61,926 nt of DNA from Pseudomonadota bacterium. Its GTDB lineage: Bacteria > Pseudomonadota > Alphaproteobacteria > Rhizobiales > Beijerinckiaceae. Shown here in pieces: positions 1 through 7,823 of the stretch. Under the pieces are notes generated by a model. It saw only the letters and a list, made by a program, of their open reading frames with translations. It did no database searches and was not told the origin of the DNA. The translations under genes and the position numbers were made by a program. Numbering within the stretch: position 1 is the first letter of the stretch; every line of letters begins with the position of its first letter. The stretch lies in NCBI GenBank assembly GCA_023386155.1, contig JAEWKH010000157.1:1-61926 (forward strand). Reading direction: 5' to 3'.

Positions 1-403
1 AGAGCTGGCGCGGGTAGCGGTCGAGGAGCTTGCCCAGGCCGAGGATCTCGGCGGCCCGGTCGACCCTGGCCTTGATCTCGGTCTTGGGCGCCTTCTTGAG
101 CTTGAGCGAGAAGGCCATGTTGTCGGCCACCGTCATGTGCGGGTAGAGCGCATAGTTCTGGAACACCATGGCGATGTCGCGCTCTTTGGGCGGAACGTCG
201 TTGACCACCTTGGGGCCGATGCGGAGCTCGCCGCCGGAGATGTTTTCCAGGCCGGCGATCATGCGCAGCAAGGTCGACTTGCCGCAACCCGACGGCCCGA
301 CGAGGATCACGAACTCCCCGTCCTGGATGTCGATCGATACGCCATGAATGACCGGAACCGTTCCGAAATTCTTGCGGATGTTACGGATCTCGACTGAGGC
401 CAC
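1..403 (-). CDS. Sugar ABC transporter ATP-binding protein, MalK/UgpC type (N-terminal part only)
   Basis: The gene runs off the left edge; only the first 134 codons are present. This is the nucleotide-binding subunit that powers a carbohydrate importer at the inner membrane. The translation begins VASVEIRNIRKNFG, shows the Walker A motif GPSGCGKST near residues 36-44 and the Q-loop stretch MVFQNYALYPHMT, as in the MalK/UgpC/MsmX subfamily. The GTG start at 403 is chosen because GGAGG lies seven bases upstream. It is transcribed divergently from the oxidoreductase at 708. It probably energises the permease pair at 2985-4782, which has no ATPase of its own; that pairing is inferred. Confidence 0.93.
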   Translation of the reverse strand, partial: MASVEIRNIRKNFGTVPVIHGVSIDIQDGEFVILVGPSGCGKSTLLRMIAGLENISGGELRIGPKVVNDVPPKERDIAMVFQNYALYPHMTVADNMAFSLKLKKAPKTEIKARVDRAAEILGLGKLLDRYPRQL

Positions 404-707
404 GGGCTTCCTCCAAAACTTGTGCACCGGCGGCACTCTCAGGGTGCCCTGCCAGACCTTGATACGGCGATGCTATCGTATGTGTTTCTGCGGCTTGATC
501 AAGATAAGCACATATCATGTTGCACGACAAATCTTGACATGCAAGCCGGAGTGCCGTTGCATCGCGAAGATTAGGGTTCCTGAAGTTCAGCCACAATGAG
601 TCACGCGGTCCGTTCGAGGATCCGGCTGCCGCCACGCCCAGGAACCGGTTTGCATCGTCAAGCTCCAAAAAGTCTGAAAGGCTCGGAGCGAAGGGAGAAG
701 AGCGCTC
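404..707. promoter_or_regulatory. Divergent intergenic region with candidate GntR sites
   Basis: This gap separates the leftward ABC ATPase gene from the rightward oxidoreductase gene and must hold both promoters. Seen directly: TTGCACGACAA (520-530; reverse complement TTGTCGTGCAA), immediately followed by CTTGACATGCAAG (533-545, arms CTTG/CAAG). Both resemble the TTGTNTGNCAA sites elsewhere in the island. There is also an inverted repeat TATGTG/CACATA (479-484, 509-514). A TTGACA at 534-539 has only a poor -10 partner. I see no gene here. Confidence 0.45.
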
Positions 708-1808
708 ATGATCAAGAATGTTGCGGTCGTCGGCTGCGGAATCGGCCGCACCCACATCGTTTCCTATGCGGCTCACCCGGACAAGTTCCGCGTGATCGCC
801 ATCTGCGATCTCGACGACGAGCGCCTGACGAGCATCGGCGACGAGTTCGGCATCGAGCGCCGGACCAAGGACTTTGCCGAGATCCTGAGCATGGACGATG
901 TCGACATCGTCGATGTCTGCACGCCTCCGGCGGTCCACCTCGAACAGATCCTGGCGGCGCTCGCGGCCGGCAAGAACGTGGTCTGCGAGAAGCCGCTCGT
1001 GGGCTCCGTGGCGGACGTGGACAAGGTGATCCAGGTGGAGAAGCAGTCCAAGGGCCGCGTCCTGCCGATCTTCCAGTATCGCTATGGCAACGGCATCATG
1101 AAGGCCAAGCACATCATCGACCAGGGCATTGCCGGAAAGCCCTATCTCGCCTCCGTCGAGGTGTTCTGGAAGCGGACCGCGAAGTACTACGACAATCCCT
1201 GGCGCGGGCGCTGGGAAACCGAGCTCGGCGGCGTGCTCGTCACCCATGCGATCCACCTGCACGACCTTCTCACCTTCATCATGGGCCCGGTGAAGTCCGT
1301 GTTCGCGCGCGCGGCCACCCGCGTGAACAGCATCGAGGTGGAGGATTGCGTGACCGGCAGCCTGGAGATGCAGAACGGCGCCCTGGCCTCCACGGCCGCG
1401 ACCCTGGGCTCCCAGGACGAGATCAGCCGCCTGCGCTTCTGCTTCGAGCACGTGACCTTCGAGAGCTGCCAGAAGCCTTACGCGCCCGGCGACGATCCGT
1501 GGAAGATCATCCCCGCCTCCCCGGAGGTGCAGAGCCAGATCGACCGGGCGTTCGAGGGATGGACCTTCGTTCCCACGCGCTTCGAGGGATTGTTCGCACC
1601 CTATCACGAGGCGCTCGTCTCCGGCGGAGAGCTTCCCATCACCCTGGCCGATGCGCGCCGCTCGCTGGAACTGCTGACGGCGTTCTACCAGTCCATCGAG
1701 ACCGAGCGCCCGCAACCCGTCCAGGTCGGCCCCGATCACCCGCGCTACACGAACTGGAGCCTTGCGAACAAGGGCGCCGACATCCTGCGCTACGCCGCCC
1801 GGGCCTGA
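708..1808 (+). CDS. Gfo/Idh/MocA family oxidoreductase (1)
   Basis: A predicted NAD(P)-dependent sugar or cyclitol dehydrogenase of 366 residues, cytoplasmic. The N-terminal Rossmann fold shows VAVVGCGIGRTH (residues 4-15). The family catalytic lysine sits in CEKPLVG, and the second active-site motif appears as GGVLVTHAIHLHDLL. A GGGAGAAG stretch precedes the ATG. It is the first gene rightward from a promoter region shared with the ABC ATPase, and it ends at a strong hairpin (1829-1860). The substrate cannot be read from sequence; family members act on inositol, glucose, xylose, 1,5-anhydrofructose or 3-keto-glycosides. It is one of four paralogues within 11 kb. Confidence 0.92.
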   Translation: MIKNVAVVGCGIGRTHIVSYAAHPDKFRVIAICDLDDERLTSIGDEFGIERRTKDFAEILSMDDVDIVDVCTPPAVHLEQILAALAAGKNVVCEKPLVGSVADVDKVIQVEKQSKGRVLPIFQYRYGNGIMKAKHIIDQGIAGKPYLASVEVFWKRTAKYYDNPWRGRWETELGGVLVTHAIHLHDLLTFIMGPVKSVFARAATRVNSIEVEDCVTGSLEMQNGALASTAATLGSQDEISRLRFCFEHVTFESCQKPYAPGDDPWKIIPASPEVQSQIDRAFEGWTFVPTRFEGLFAPYHEALVSGGELPITLADARRSLELLTAFYQSIETERPQPVQVGPDHPRYTNWSLANKGADILRYAARA

Positions 1809-1828
1809 TCCTCTTTCGATGATTGCAG

Positions 1829-1860
1829 ACCCGGGGCGGATCGCAGCGCCCCGGGTTTTC
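1829..1860 (+). terminator. Rho-independent terminator of oxidoreductase (1)
   Basis: Stem ACCCGGGGCG/CGCCCCGGGT (1829-1838 with 1847-1856), 8-base loop, followed by TTTTC. It lies 20 bases past the stop at 1808 and directly abuts the truncated lactonase stump on the other strand. Confidence 0.85.
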
Positions 1861-1942
1861 ACTTGCTCAGGCGGCGATCCTCCCACACGGGGCTCTCGCC
1901 GATCTCGCAGCGCATGTCCTTGAGCAGGCAGAATGCGAGCAT
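1859..1942 (-). pseudogene. Truncated N-terminus of an SMP-30/gluconolactonase gene
   Basis: Immediately after the minus-strand oxidoreductase (1942-2973) a TAATG stop/start overlap opens a 27-codon frame. Its translation contains MRCEIGESPVWEDRRL, which matches the conserved opening of SMP-30/gluconolactonase/LRE-like enzymes (C-x-LGE-x-PVW, normally followed by LYWVDI and about 260 more residues). Here it ends in SK and a TGA inside the terminator region of the convergent gene. The rest of the gene is absent. A working copy would hydrolyse the lactone made by a neighbouring dehydrogenase. The match is from memory of the family motif; a chance resemblance is possible but the coupled start argues against it. 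Confidence 0.72.
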
Positions 1943-2973
1943 TACCGGGTTCCCTGCCCGGCCGAGACTTCTTCCGCCAGCGCCTGGGCCTTGAGGGCCA
2001 GTTCCATGGCCTTGAAGCAATGCTCCTGGCCCATGGCCGTCTCGGTCCGGTTCCGGACGTCGGCGAGGAAGTCGCGCCCGTAAGGCAGGTCCTCGCCCGA
2101 GCAGTCGAGATGATGCATGCCCGTCCTGTCCACGAGGAACAAATGGTCCTTGCCCTCGCGGCCGGCGATGTCGATGTACTTGCGCATCTCGATGGTGCCG
2201 TCCGTGCCGACGACCATGACGCGCCCGTCCCCCCAGATCGGCAGGCCGTCCGGAGTGAACCAGTCGACGCGGATATACCCGGTGGCGTCAGTGGACCTGA
2301 GCGTCATCTCGCCAAAATCCTGGAGGCCCGGCGTCTGAGGATTGTTGCGGTTGGCCACCATCGCGTAGGTGACCTCCGCATCCGTCGCGCCCGTGTAGAA
2401 CAGGAACTGCTCGCATTGATGGGACGCGATGTCCGTCAGGATCCCGCCATAGGCCGCCCGCTCGAAGAACCATGACGGGCGGATGGGCGCGTTCAGCCGG
2501 TGCGGGCCGAGGCCCAGGGTGTTCACCACCTTGCCGATGGCGCCCGAGCGGATGAGCTCGCCGGCCTTGTCGGTGACGCGGCTGCTGAAATGCTCGGAAT
2601 AGAAGATCGAGTAGATGCGCCCGGTCTCCTTCTGGACCCGGCGCACCTCCGCCAGTTCCTCGAGGGTGATCATGCCCGGCTTGTCCACCATGTAGTCCTT
2701 GCCGTGGCGCATGACCTCGATGCCGATCCGCGCGCGGTCCTTGGGGATCGCGGCACTGAGGACGACCGCGATGCTGTCGTCCTCCAGGATCCGGCGGGCG
2801 TCGTGAACGCGGTCCGTCTGCGGATAGCGCTCCGCGAAGGAAGCCGCGAGATCGTCCTCCTCGGCGAAGAAGGACACGAACGCGGCGCCTGCGCCGAGCA
2901 GGGCATCCACCTGGCCGAAGATGTGGTTATGGTTGATGCCGATGACGGAAAACCGAATTTCGGGTGCTGACAT
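1942..2973 (-). CDS. Gfo/Idh/MocA family oxidoreductase (2)
   Basis: A 343-residue predicted dinucleotide-dependent dehydrogenase. The start at 2973 (MSAPEIRFSVIGINHNH) is preferred over 2988 because 2988 would overlap the upstream stop, while 2973 leaves GAGG in the 11-base gap. The Rossmann motif is IGINHNHIFG rather than the usual GxGxxG, and the catalytic motif is DKPG instead of EKP. The second motif is GGILTDIASHQCEQ, in which His and Asp are kept. It is the last intact gene of the unit 6151 to 1942 that includes the binding protein and two permeases, so it probably acts on the imported sugar. A lactonase stump follows it. Confidence 0.9.
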   Translation of the reverse strand: MSAPEIRFSVIGINHNHIFGQVDALLGAGAAFVSFFAEEDDLAASFAERYPQTDRVHDARRILEDDSIAVVLSAAIPKDRARIGIEVMRHGKDYMVDKPGMITLEELAEVRRVQKETGRIYSIFYSEHFSSRVTDKAGELIRSGAIGKVVNTLGLGPHRLNAPIRPSWFFERAAYGGILTDIASHQCEQFLFYTGATDAEVTYAMVANRNNPQTPGLQDFGEMTLRSTDATGYIRVDWFTPDGLPIWGDGRVMVVGTDGTIEMRKYIDIAGREGKDHLFLVDRTGMHHLDCSGEDLPYGRDFLADVRNRTETAMGQEHCFKAMELALKAQALAEEVSAGQGTR

Positions 2974-2984
2974 GGGCCTGATCC

Positions 2985-3848
2985 TCACCCCTTAAGACCG
3001 GTGGTCGCGATGCCTTCGATGAGAAGGCGCTGGAACACCACGAAGAACAGGAGGACCGGGATCAGCGCGACCACCGACATGGCGAACAGGGCGCTCCAGT
3101 CGGACTTGCCCGTCGAGTCAACGAAGGTGCGCAGGCCGAGCTGGACCGTGTACTGGCTCGCATCGTTCAGGTAGATGAGCGGGCCGAAGAAGTCGTCCCA
3201 GGTCCAGATGAAGGTGAAGATCGCAGCGGTCGCGAGCGCCGGCACCGACAGCGGCAGCATGACGCTCCAGAAGATGCGCCAGGGCCCCGCCCCGTCGATG
3301 ATCGCCGCCTCGTCGAGCTCGCGCGGAATGCCCCGGAAGAACTGGTAGAGCAGGAAGATGAAGAACGCGTCCGCGGCCAGGAACTTGGGCACCACCAGCG
3401 GCAGGAAGGTGTTCACCCAGTCGAGGTTCAGGAACAGCACGTATTGCGGGATGAGGGTCACGTGGTACGGCAGCATGAGCGTGCCGAGCATGAGCGCGAA
3501 CCAGAAGTTCTTCAGCGGGAACCTCAGCCGCGCGAAGGCATAGGCGGCCAGCGAGCAGGAAATCACGTTGCCGATCACGCTGAGGACCGAGATCACCAGC
3601 GAGTTCCAGAAGAAGGTTCCGAAACTCACCGTCAGTCCGGACCATCCACGGATATAGGCGTCGATGGTGAAGGTTTCCGGCCAGAGCGAGGCATTGCCGA
3701 AGATCTCGTCGTCGGGCTTGAAGCTGCTCGAGAGCATCCACAGGAGCGGATAGAGCATGAGCAGCGACACGACGCACAGGGTCACGTGGTACAGGAGCGA
3801 CCGGGCTCCTCCGACGTTCTGCGTCACGGTTGCTGAGGCATCAGTCAT
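2985..3848 (-). CDS. Carbohydrate ABC transporter permease, MalG type
   Basis: An inner-membrane permease of 287 residues with about six predicted membrane segments, the first being TLCVVSLLMLYPLLWML. The EAA loop that contacts the ATPase is visible as ELDEAAIIDGAGPWRIFW. It forms a heterodimer with the product of the gene immediately upstream, which it overlaps by 8 bases (3841-3848), suggesting translational coupling. With the binding protein at 4871-6151 and the ATPase at the left edge it makes a CUT1-type sugar importer. The substrate is unknown. Confidence 0.94.
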   Translation of the reverse strand: MTDASATVTQNVGGARSLLYHVTLCVVSLLMLYPLLWMLSSSFKPDDEIFGNASLWPETFTIDAYIRGWSGLTVSFGTFFWNSLVISVLSVIGNVISCSLAAYAFARLRFPLKNFWFALMLGTLMLPYHVTLIPQYVLFLNLDWVNTFLPLVVPKFLAADAFFIFLLYQFFRGIPRELDEAAIIDGAGPWRIFWSVMLPLSVPALATAAIFTFIWTWDDFFGPLIYLNDASQYTVQLGLRTFVDSTGKSDWSALFAMSVVALIPVLLFFVVFQRLLIEGIATTGLKG

Positions 3849-4782
3849 TGTAGTGGACCCAGTAACGAGAGGTGAGGAACGAGAAAGCGGTGAAGCAGGC
3901 GATGATGATCAGGAGGATCCACGCCAGTGCCGACGCATAACCCATGCGGAAATACGCGAAGCCTTCCTGGTAGAGGTAGAGAGTATAGAAAAGCGTCGAG
4001 TCGATCGGGCCGCCGCTGCCCTCGCTGATGATGAAGGCCGGCGTGAACGCCTTGAACGCGTCGATCGTCTGCACGATGCCGTTGAAGAACACGACGGGCG
4101 TGAGAAGCGGCAGGGTGATCTTGAAGAACTGCTGCACCTTGCTGGCGCCGTCGATGCTGGCCGCCTCGTACACGTCCGGCGGAATCTGCCGCAGGCCGGC
4201 GAGGAAGATGATCATCGGCGAGCCGAACTGCCAGACGCTGAGCAGCACCAGCGTATAGAGGGAATAGTTCGGGTCGGAGATCCAGCTCGGCCCGTCGATG
4301 CCGAAGACGGCGAGCGCCACGTTGACGAGACCGTCCTTTGCGAAGAGCTGGCGCCACAGCACCGCGATGGCGACGCTCGCGCCGAGCAGCGAGGGCAGAT
4401 AGAAGAGCGCGCGATAGAGAGGCAGGCCTGCGATGCCGCGGTTGAGCACCATGGCGAGGCCCAGCGCGAAGGCGAGCTTCAGCGGGACGGCCATGATGAC
4501 GTAGGCGAACGTCACCCGCATGGAATGCCAGAACTTCACGTCATTGGCGATGATGCGCTCGTAATTGGCCGTTCCGATGAACTGCGGGTCCTGCAGCAGG
4601 TCGAAATTTGTGAAGGACAGATAAAGGGATGCGAGCGTCGGGCCGAGCGTTAGCCCGAGGAAGCCGATGAGCCAGGGCGCCAGGAAGGAATAGGAGACGA
4701 GGACACGGGACAATCCCCCGCGCCGCTTGCTTCGCTTCTCCGGCTCGCTGAACGTCAATGGAATTTGAGCGGTTGTTGTCAT
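3841..4782 (-). CDS. Sugar ABC transporter permease, MalF/UgpA type
   Basis: A 313-residue inner-membrane permease. After a charged N-terminus (EPEKRSKRRGG) comes a first membrane segment starting SYSFLAPWLIGFLGL. The EAA motif is DVYEAASIDGASKVQQFF. It lies downstream of the binding protein, separated by an 88-base gap holding a perfect hairpin (4819-4847). Its 3' end overlaps the MalG-type gene. Length and topology are normal for the family. Confidence 0.94.
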   Translation of the reverse strand: MTTTAQIPLTFSEPEKRSKRRGGLSRVLVSYSFLAPWLIGFLGLTLGPTLASLYLSFTNFDLLQDPQFIGTANYERIIANDVKFWHSMRVTFAYVIMAVPLKLAFALGLAMVLNRGIAGLPLYRALFYLPSLLGASVAIAVLWRQLFAKDGLVNVALAVFGIDGPSWISDPNYSLYTLVLLSVWQFGSPMIIFLAGLRQIPPDVYEAASIDGASKVQQFFKITLPLLTPVVFFNGIVQTIDAFKAFTPAFIISEGSGGPIDSTLFYTLYLYQEGFAYFRMGYASALAWILLIIIACFTAFSFLTSRYWVHYND

Positions 4783-4818
4783 GCGGAATGGCTCACGGCA
4801 ATGTCATGATAGACGGAC

Positions 4819-4847
4819 AGGCCGACCCGGTTCGGCTGGGTCGGCCT
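4819..4847 (-). other. Intercistronic hairpin between binding-protein and permease genes
   Basis: A perfect 10-bp stem AGGCCGACCC/GGGTCGGCCT with a 9-base loop, not followed by a T run on the minus strand. Such hairpins after binding-protein genes commonly protect the upstream mRNA or partly terminate transcription, which gives more binding protein than permease. That role is inferred. Confidence 0.7.
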
Positions 4848-4870
4848 GGTGAGTCAGAAGGCGCCTGCGG

Positions 4871-6151
4871 TCAGGCGCGGCTCAGGATGGCCTGCGCTTC
4901 GCTGACATACTGCTTGCCGCCATCGGCTGTGGACAGGCGCCCGAAGCCGACCTGTTCCGCGACCCGGCGCAGCATCGTCTGAATCTCGCCGGCGCCTTTC
5001 GGCGGAGCGGGCGGGATCGGCCCGACCTTGGGCGTGACGTGGGAGATGAAGTCCACGACGAGCTTGCCCATGGCGTCGAGGTCCGCCGAGACCGCTTCGC
5101 GGACCTTCGGCGAGGCCGGGACGCCGCGCTCCACGCCGAGGAGCTTCGCACCGTCCACATCCTTCACCGTGAAGTTGGCGAACTTCACCACAGGCTCCGC
5201 CACCTTGCTGCGGGCATAGATGCTCCACATCATCGAAGGCTTGAGGTAATGGCCCGGGCTCGGGCCCGCGCCCTGCGGGTACATGGTGATGCCGAGAGGG
5301 TTCTTGTTGAGGACCTGGTAGCCGACATACTGGTTCGAGTGGTTGAACGCGCAGGCGGCGCGGCCCTGCGTGAGCAGGTTCGTCTCGATGTTGTTCTTGT
5401 CGAGCGCCTGGAGATCCGCCGGCGGGCACGCCTTCGCCTCGCGGGCCTTCGCCCACATGGCGAACCAGTCGGCGGCGTCCTGCTCGGTCAGGCCGAGCTT
5501 GCCGTCCTCGGTGAACAGCGCCTTGCCGCGCTGGCGCAGCCAGTTCTCGAAGCACGATTCTTCCGCGCTGCCGTCGGAGGTGCCGTAATACTCGCCGTTA
5601 TGCGCCTTCGTGACTGCGCCGGCGAGCTCGAAGAACTTGTCCCACGTCACGTCGACCGGCTCGGGCACGCCGGCCTTCTGGAACGCCGCCTTGTTGTAGA
5701 TCAGGGCATTCGAGTTGTTGCCGAGATTGATGCCGTAGAGCTTGCCGTCGACCTTGCAGCTGTCGAGGGAGGCCTTGTCGAAATCGCCGATATCGAGCGA
5801 CTTGCCCAGGAACTCGTCGAGCGGCAGCAGCGCGCCGCGACGGGCGTATTCGGCCACATAACGGTAGTCCATCTGGATCAGGTCCGGGGCGTTGCGGCCT
5901 GCCGCCTGAGTTGCGAGCCTCGGCCAGTAATCGCCCCAGGCCAGGGTCTCGCCGTCGATCTTCACGCCGGCATTCCGCTCCTGATACAGCGACACTGCCT
6001 TCAACGTGCGGTCGGCGCGTTCCTTGGATCCCCACCAGTACAGGCGAATGCGGGCATCCTGGGCGAAAGCCGGCAGGCTTCCCAGCGCGCCGAGACCGGC
6101 GGTCCCGAGGGCCGCCTTCAGCAAGGTCCTGCGATTAAGCTCGTGAGTCAT
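4871..6151 (-). CDS. Extracellular sugar-binding protein of ABC transporter, Tat-exported
   Basis: A 426-residue periplasmic solute-binding protein (bacterial extracellular solute-binding family 1). The start at 6151 is preferred because AGGGAG precedes it and because it places the signal sequence at the N-terminus: MTHELNRRTLLKAALG followed by a hydrophobic run and a probable cleavage after PAFA. The RRTLLK twin-arginine motif suggests Tat export of a folded protein. The mature part starts with RIRLYWWGSKERADRT, as in sugar-binding proteins. It is the first gene of the importer unit and is divergent from oxidoreductase (3). Confidence 0.92.
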   Translation of the reverse strand: MTHELNRRTLLKAALGTAGLGALGSLPAFAQDARIRLYWWGSKERADRTLKAVSLYQERNAGVKIDGETLAWGDYWPRLATQAAGRNAPDLIQMDYRYVAEYARRGALLPLDEFLGKSLDIGDFDKASLDSCKVDGKLYGINLGNNSNALIYNKAAFQKAGVPEPVDVTWDKFFELAGAVTKAHNGEYYGTSDGSAEESCFENWLRQRGKALFTEDGKLGLTEQDAADWFAMWAKAREAKACPPADLQALDKNNIETNLLTQGRAACAFNHSNQYVGYQVLNKNPLGITMYPQGAGPSPGHYLKPSMMWSIYARSKVAEPVVKFANFTVKDVDGAKLLGVERGVPASPKVREAVSADLDAMGKLVVDFISHVTPKVGPIPPAPPKGAGEIQTMLRRVAEQVGFGRLSTADGGKQYVSEAQAILSRA

Positions 6152-6496
6152 GTGGCGTCTCCCTCTTGGGCGCCGCTCAAGCGAGCGCCCTGATTTATTG
6201 CCTCTCTCGGCGACATTCTTTTTGTTTGGCATCCGTCCCGCCGAGGTTACGGTCCCTTCGCCTCAAGGTTATGGAGGCACTTTTCTGTGCCGCCACCCGG
6301 CATGAAGCTAAATTTTAGAACGGTTGTATGTCAACCAGTTGTATGATGTAATTTGGCGATCTAAGCTTCCTACAGGTAATAACCGCATGAAAAGGCAGGT
6401 CGCTGGCGGGTTGTCACCGTCTTAAAGCCATATTTGTCTGACAAATCAAACGCTCAAGCAATCTCAGCGAGCGGAGCAGCAGGAGAACCCGAGAGA
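6152..6496. promoter_or_regulatory. Divergent promoter region with three candidate GntR sites
   Basis: The region lies between the binding-protein operon (leftward) and oxidoreductase (3) (rightward). Three sites are visible: GGTTGTATGTCAACC (6322-6336, perfect arms GGTTG/CAACC), TTGTATGATGTAA (6339-6351), and the perfect palindrome ATTTGTCTGACAAAT (6432-6446). They share the TTGTNTGNCAA theme with sites at 18572 and 19873. The area is clearly more AT-rich than its surroundings. No gene is seen. Confidence 0.65.
6432..6446. promoter_or_regulatory. Candidate GntR/FadR-family operator
   Basis: ATTTGTCTGACAAAT is a perfect palindrome around a 3-base centre and has the TTGT-N3-ACAA form expected for FadR-subfamily GntR regulators. 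It sits about 50 bases before the chosen start of oxidoreductase (3). The likely regulator is the GntR protein at 18864-19649. Confidence 0.6.
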
Positions 6497-7747
6497 ATGG
6501 ATCGCTCAAGCAAAAAACGCATCGCCCTCATCGGAACGGGCCATCGCGGCACGAGCATGTGGGGGATCAACGTGGTCAAGGGCTACAGCGACCACGTGGA
6601 CATCGTCGCCCTCTGCGACACGAACCGGCTTCGGGCCGAGCGCGCCCGGGGCTTCATGGGGATCGACGCCCCCATCTACACCGACGCCCAGGAGATGATC
6701 GCGGCGGTCAAGCCGGACCAGGTCATCGTCTGCACCCGGGATTCGAATCACGACGACATGATCGTGCGGGCGCTCGAGGCCGGGGTGGACGTCATCACCG
6801 AGAAGCCGATGACCACCACGGCCGAGAAGGTGCGGCGCATCCTCGACGCCGAGACGCGCACCGGACGCCGCGTCGACGTGACCTTCAACTACCGCTACGC
6901 TCCGACCGTCCGAAAGATCAAGGAACTACTGAACTCCGGCGTGATCGGGGACGTCACCTCCATCGACTTCCACTGGTTCCTCGACAACACGCATGGGGCC
7001 GACTATTTCCGCCGCTGGCATGCGGTGGAAGCGAATTCCGGCAGCCTGTTCGTTCACAAGAGCACCCACCATTTCGACCTGATGAACTGGTACCTGGACG
7101 ACGACCCGGAAGAGGTCTTCGCCTTCGCCAGCCTGCGCAAGTACGGCAAGGCCGGCCCGTTCCGCGGCGAGCGCTGCAGGACCTGCGAGCATGCCAGCTA
7201 CTGCGACTACTACATGGACATCGGCAAGGATCCCTGGCTCGAAGCCCTCTATGAGGATCCCTCCCGCGAGGATGGCTATGTCCGCGACGCCTGCGTGTTC
7301 CGCGAGGAAATCGACATCCCGGACACCATGTCGGCGACGATCCGCTACCGGAAAGGCGTGCAGGTCACCTATTCGGTGAACACCTACATGCCGATCGAGG
7401 GCCATTTCATCGCCTTCGACGGCACCAAGGGCCGCATCCAGATGCGGCAACACGAGCGCCAGCCCTGGGAAACGCCGGAACACGACGAGATCCTGCTCGT
7501 GCGGAATTTCGGCGGCGCCGAGACCATCCAGGTCCCGCACGAGCCGGGCGGGCATTTCGGCGGAGATCCGAAGCTGCAGGACATGCTGTTCAAGCCGGGA
7601 ACCCCCGACCCGCTGAACCAGCGCGCCGGCTCCCGCGCGGGCGCCATGTCGGTGCTGTGCGGGATCGCCGCGCTTCAGAGCGCGAAGACGGGCCAGATGG
7701 TCCGGGTCTCCAAGCTGCTCGACCTGACGCAGGCCATTGCCGCGTGA
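6497..7747 (+). CDS. Gfo/Idh/MocA family oxidoreductase (3), with Cys cluster
   Basis: A 416-residue predicted NAD(P)-dependent sugar dehydrogenase. The ATG at 6497 follows AGGAGAACC; a TTG further upstream at 6434 would put a palindromic operator inside the coding region and is rejected. Motifs: IALIGTGHRGTSMWG (Rossmann), ITEKPMTTT (catalytic Lys), and SLFVHKSTHHFDLMNWYL. An unusual CRTCEHASYC cluster (Cys227, Cys230, Cys236) lies mid-protein and may bind a metal. The gene is longer than typical 330-360-residue members. It reads away from the ABC importer and ends at a palindromic terminator. Confidence 0.92.
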   Translation: MDRSSKKRIALIGTGHRGTSMWGINVVKGYSDHVDIVALCDTNRLRAERARGFMGIDAPIYTDAQEMIAAVKPDQVIVCTRDSNHDDMIVRALEAGVDVITEKPMTTTAEKVRRILDAETRTGRRVDVTFNYRYAPTVRKIKELLNSGVIGDVTSIDFHWFLDNTHGADYFRRWHAVEANSGSLFVHKSTHHFDLMNWYLDDDPEEVFAFASLRKYGKAGPFRGERCRTCEHASYCDYYMDIGKDPWLEALYEDPSREDGYVRDACVFREEIDIPDTMSATIRYRKGVQVTYSVNTYMPIEGHFIAFDGTKGRIQMRQHERQPWETPEHDEILLVRNFGGAETIQVPHEPGGHFGGDPKLQDMLFKPGTPDPLNQRAGSRAGAMSVLCGIAALQSAKTGQMVRVSKLLDLTQAIAA

Positions 7748-7754
7748 GGGATTG

Positions 7755-7780
7755 TGGCCCCCGCCCATGGGCGGGGGCCA
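7755..7780. terminator. Bidirectional terminator between convergent genes
   Basis: A 26-base perfect palindrome with arm TGGCCCCCGCCCA, flanked by TATTTCT on the right. It lies between the stop of oxidoreductase (3) at 7747 and the end of the minus-strand TIM-barrel gene at 7824. Confidence 0.75.
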
Positions 7781-7823
7781 GTATTTCTAAGGACACGATG
7801 TCAAAGATCGAACGGACGCCTGT

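Noticed and set aside
534..562. TTGACA with TTGCAT as a promoter for oxidoreductase (1)
   Set aside because: The -10 matches only three of six positions and the spacing coincidence is weak.
381..1886. Long open frame antisense to oxidoreductase (1)
   Set aside because: It has no recognisable domain, mirrors codon structure of the real gene and results from high third-position GC. The same applies to other long antisense frames, for example over 7839-10061, 9883-11829 and 37789-41232.
6434..6496. Upstream TTG start for oxidoreductase (3)
   Set aside because: It would place a perfect operator palindrome inside the coding sequence, and the ATG at 6497 has a good AGGAG site.
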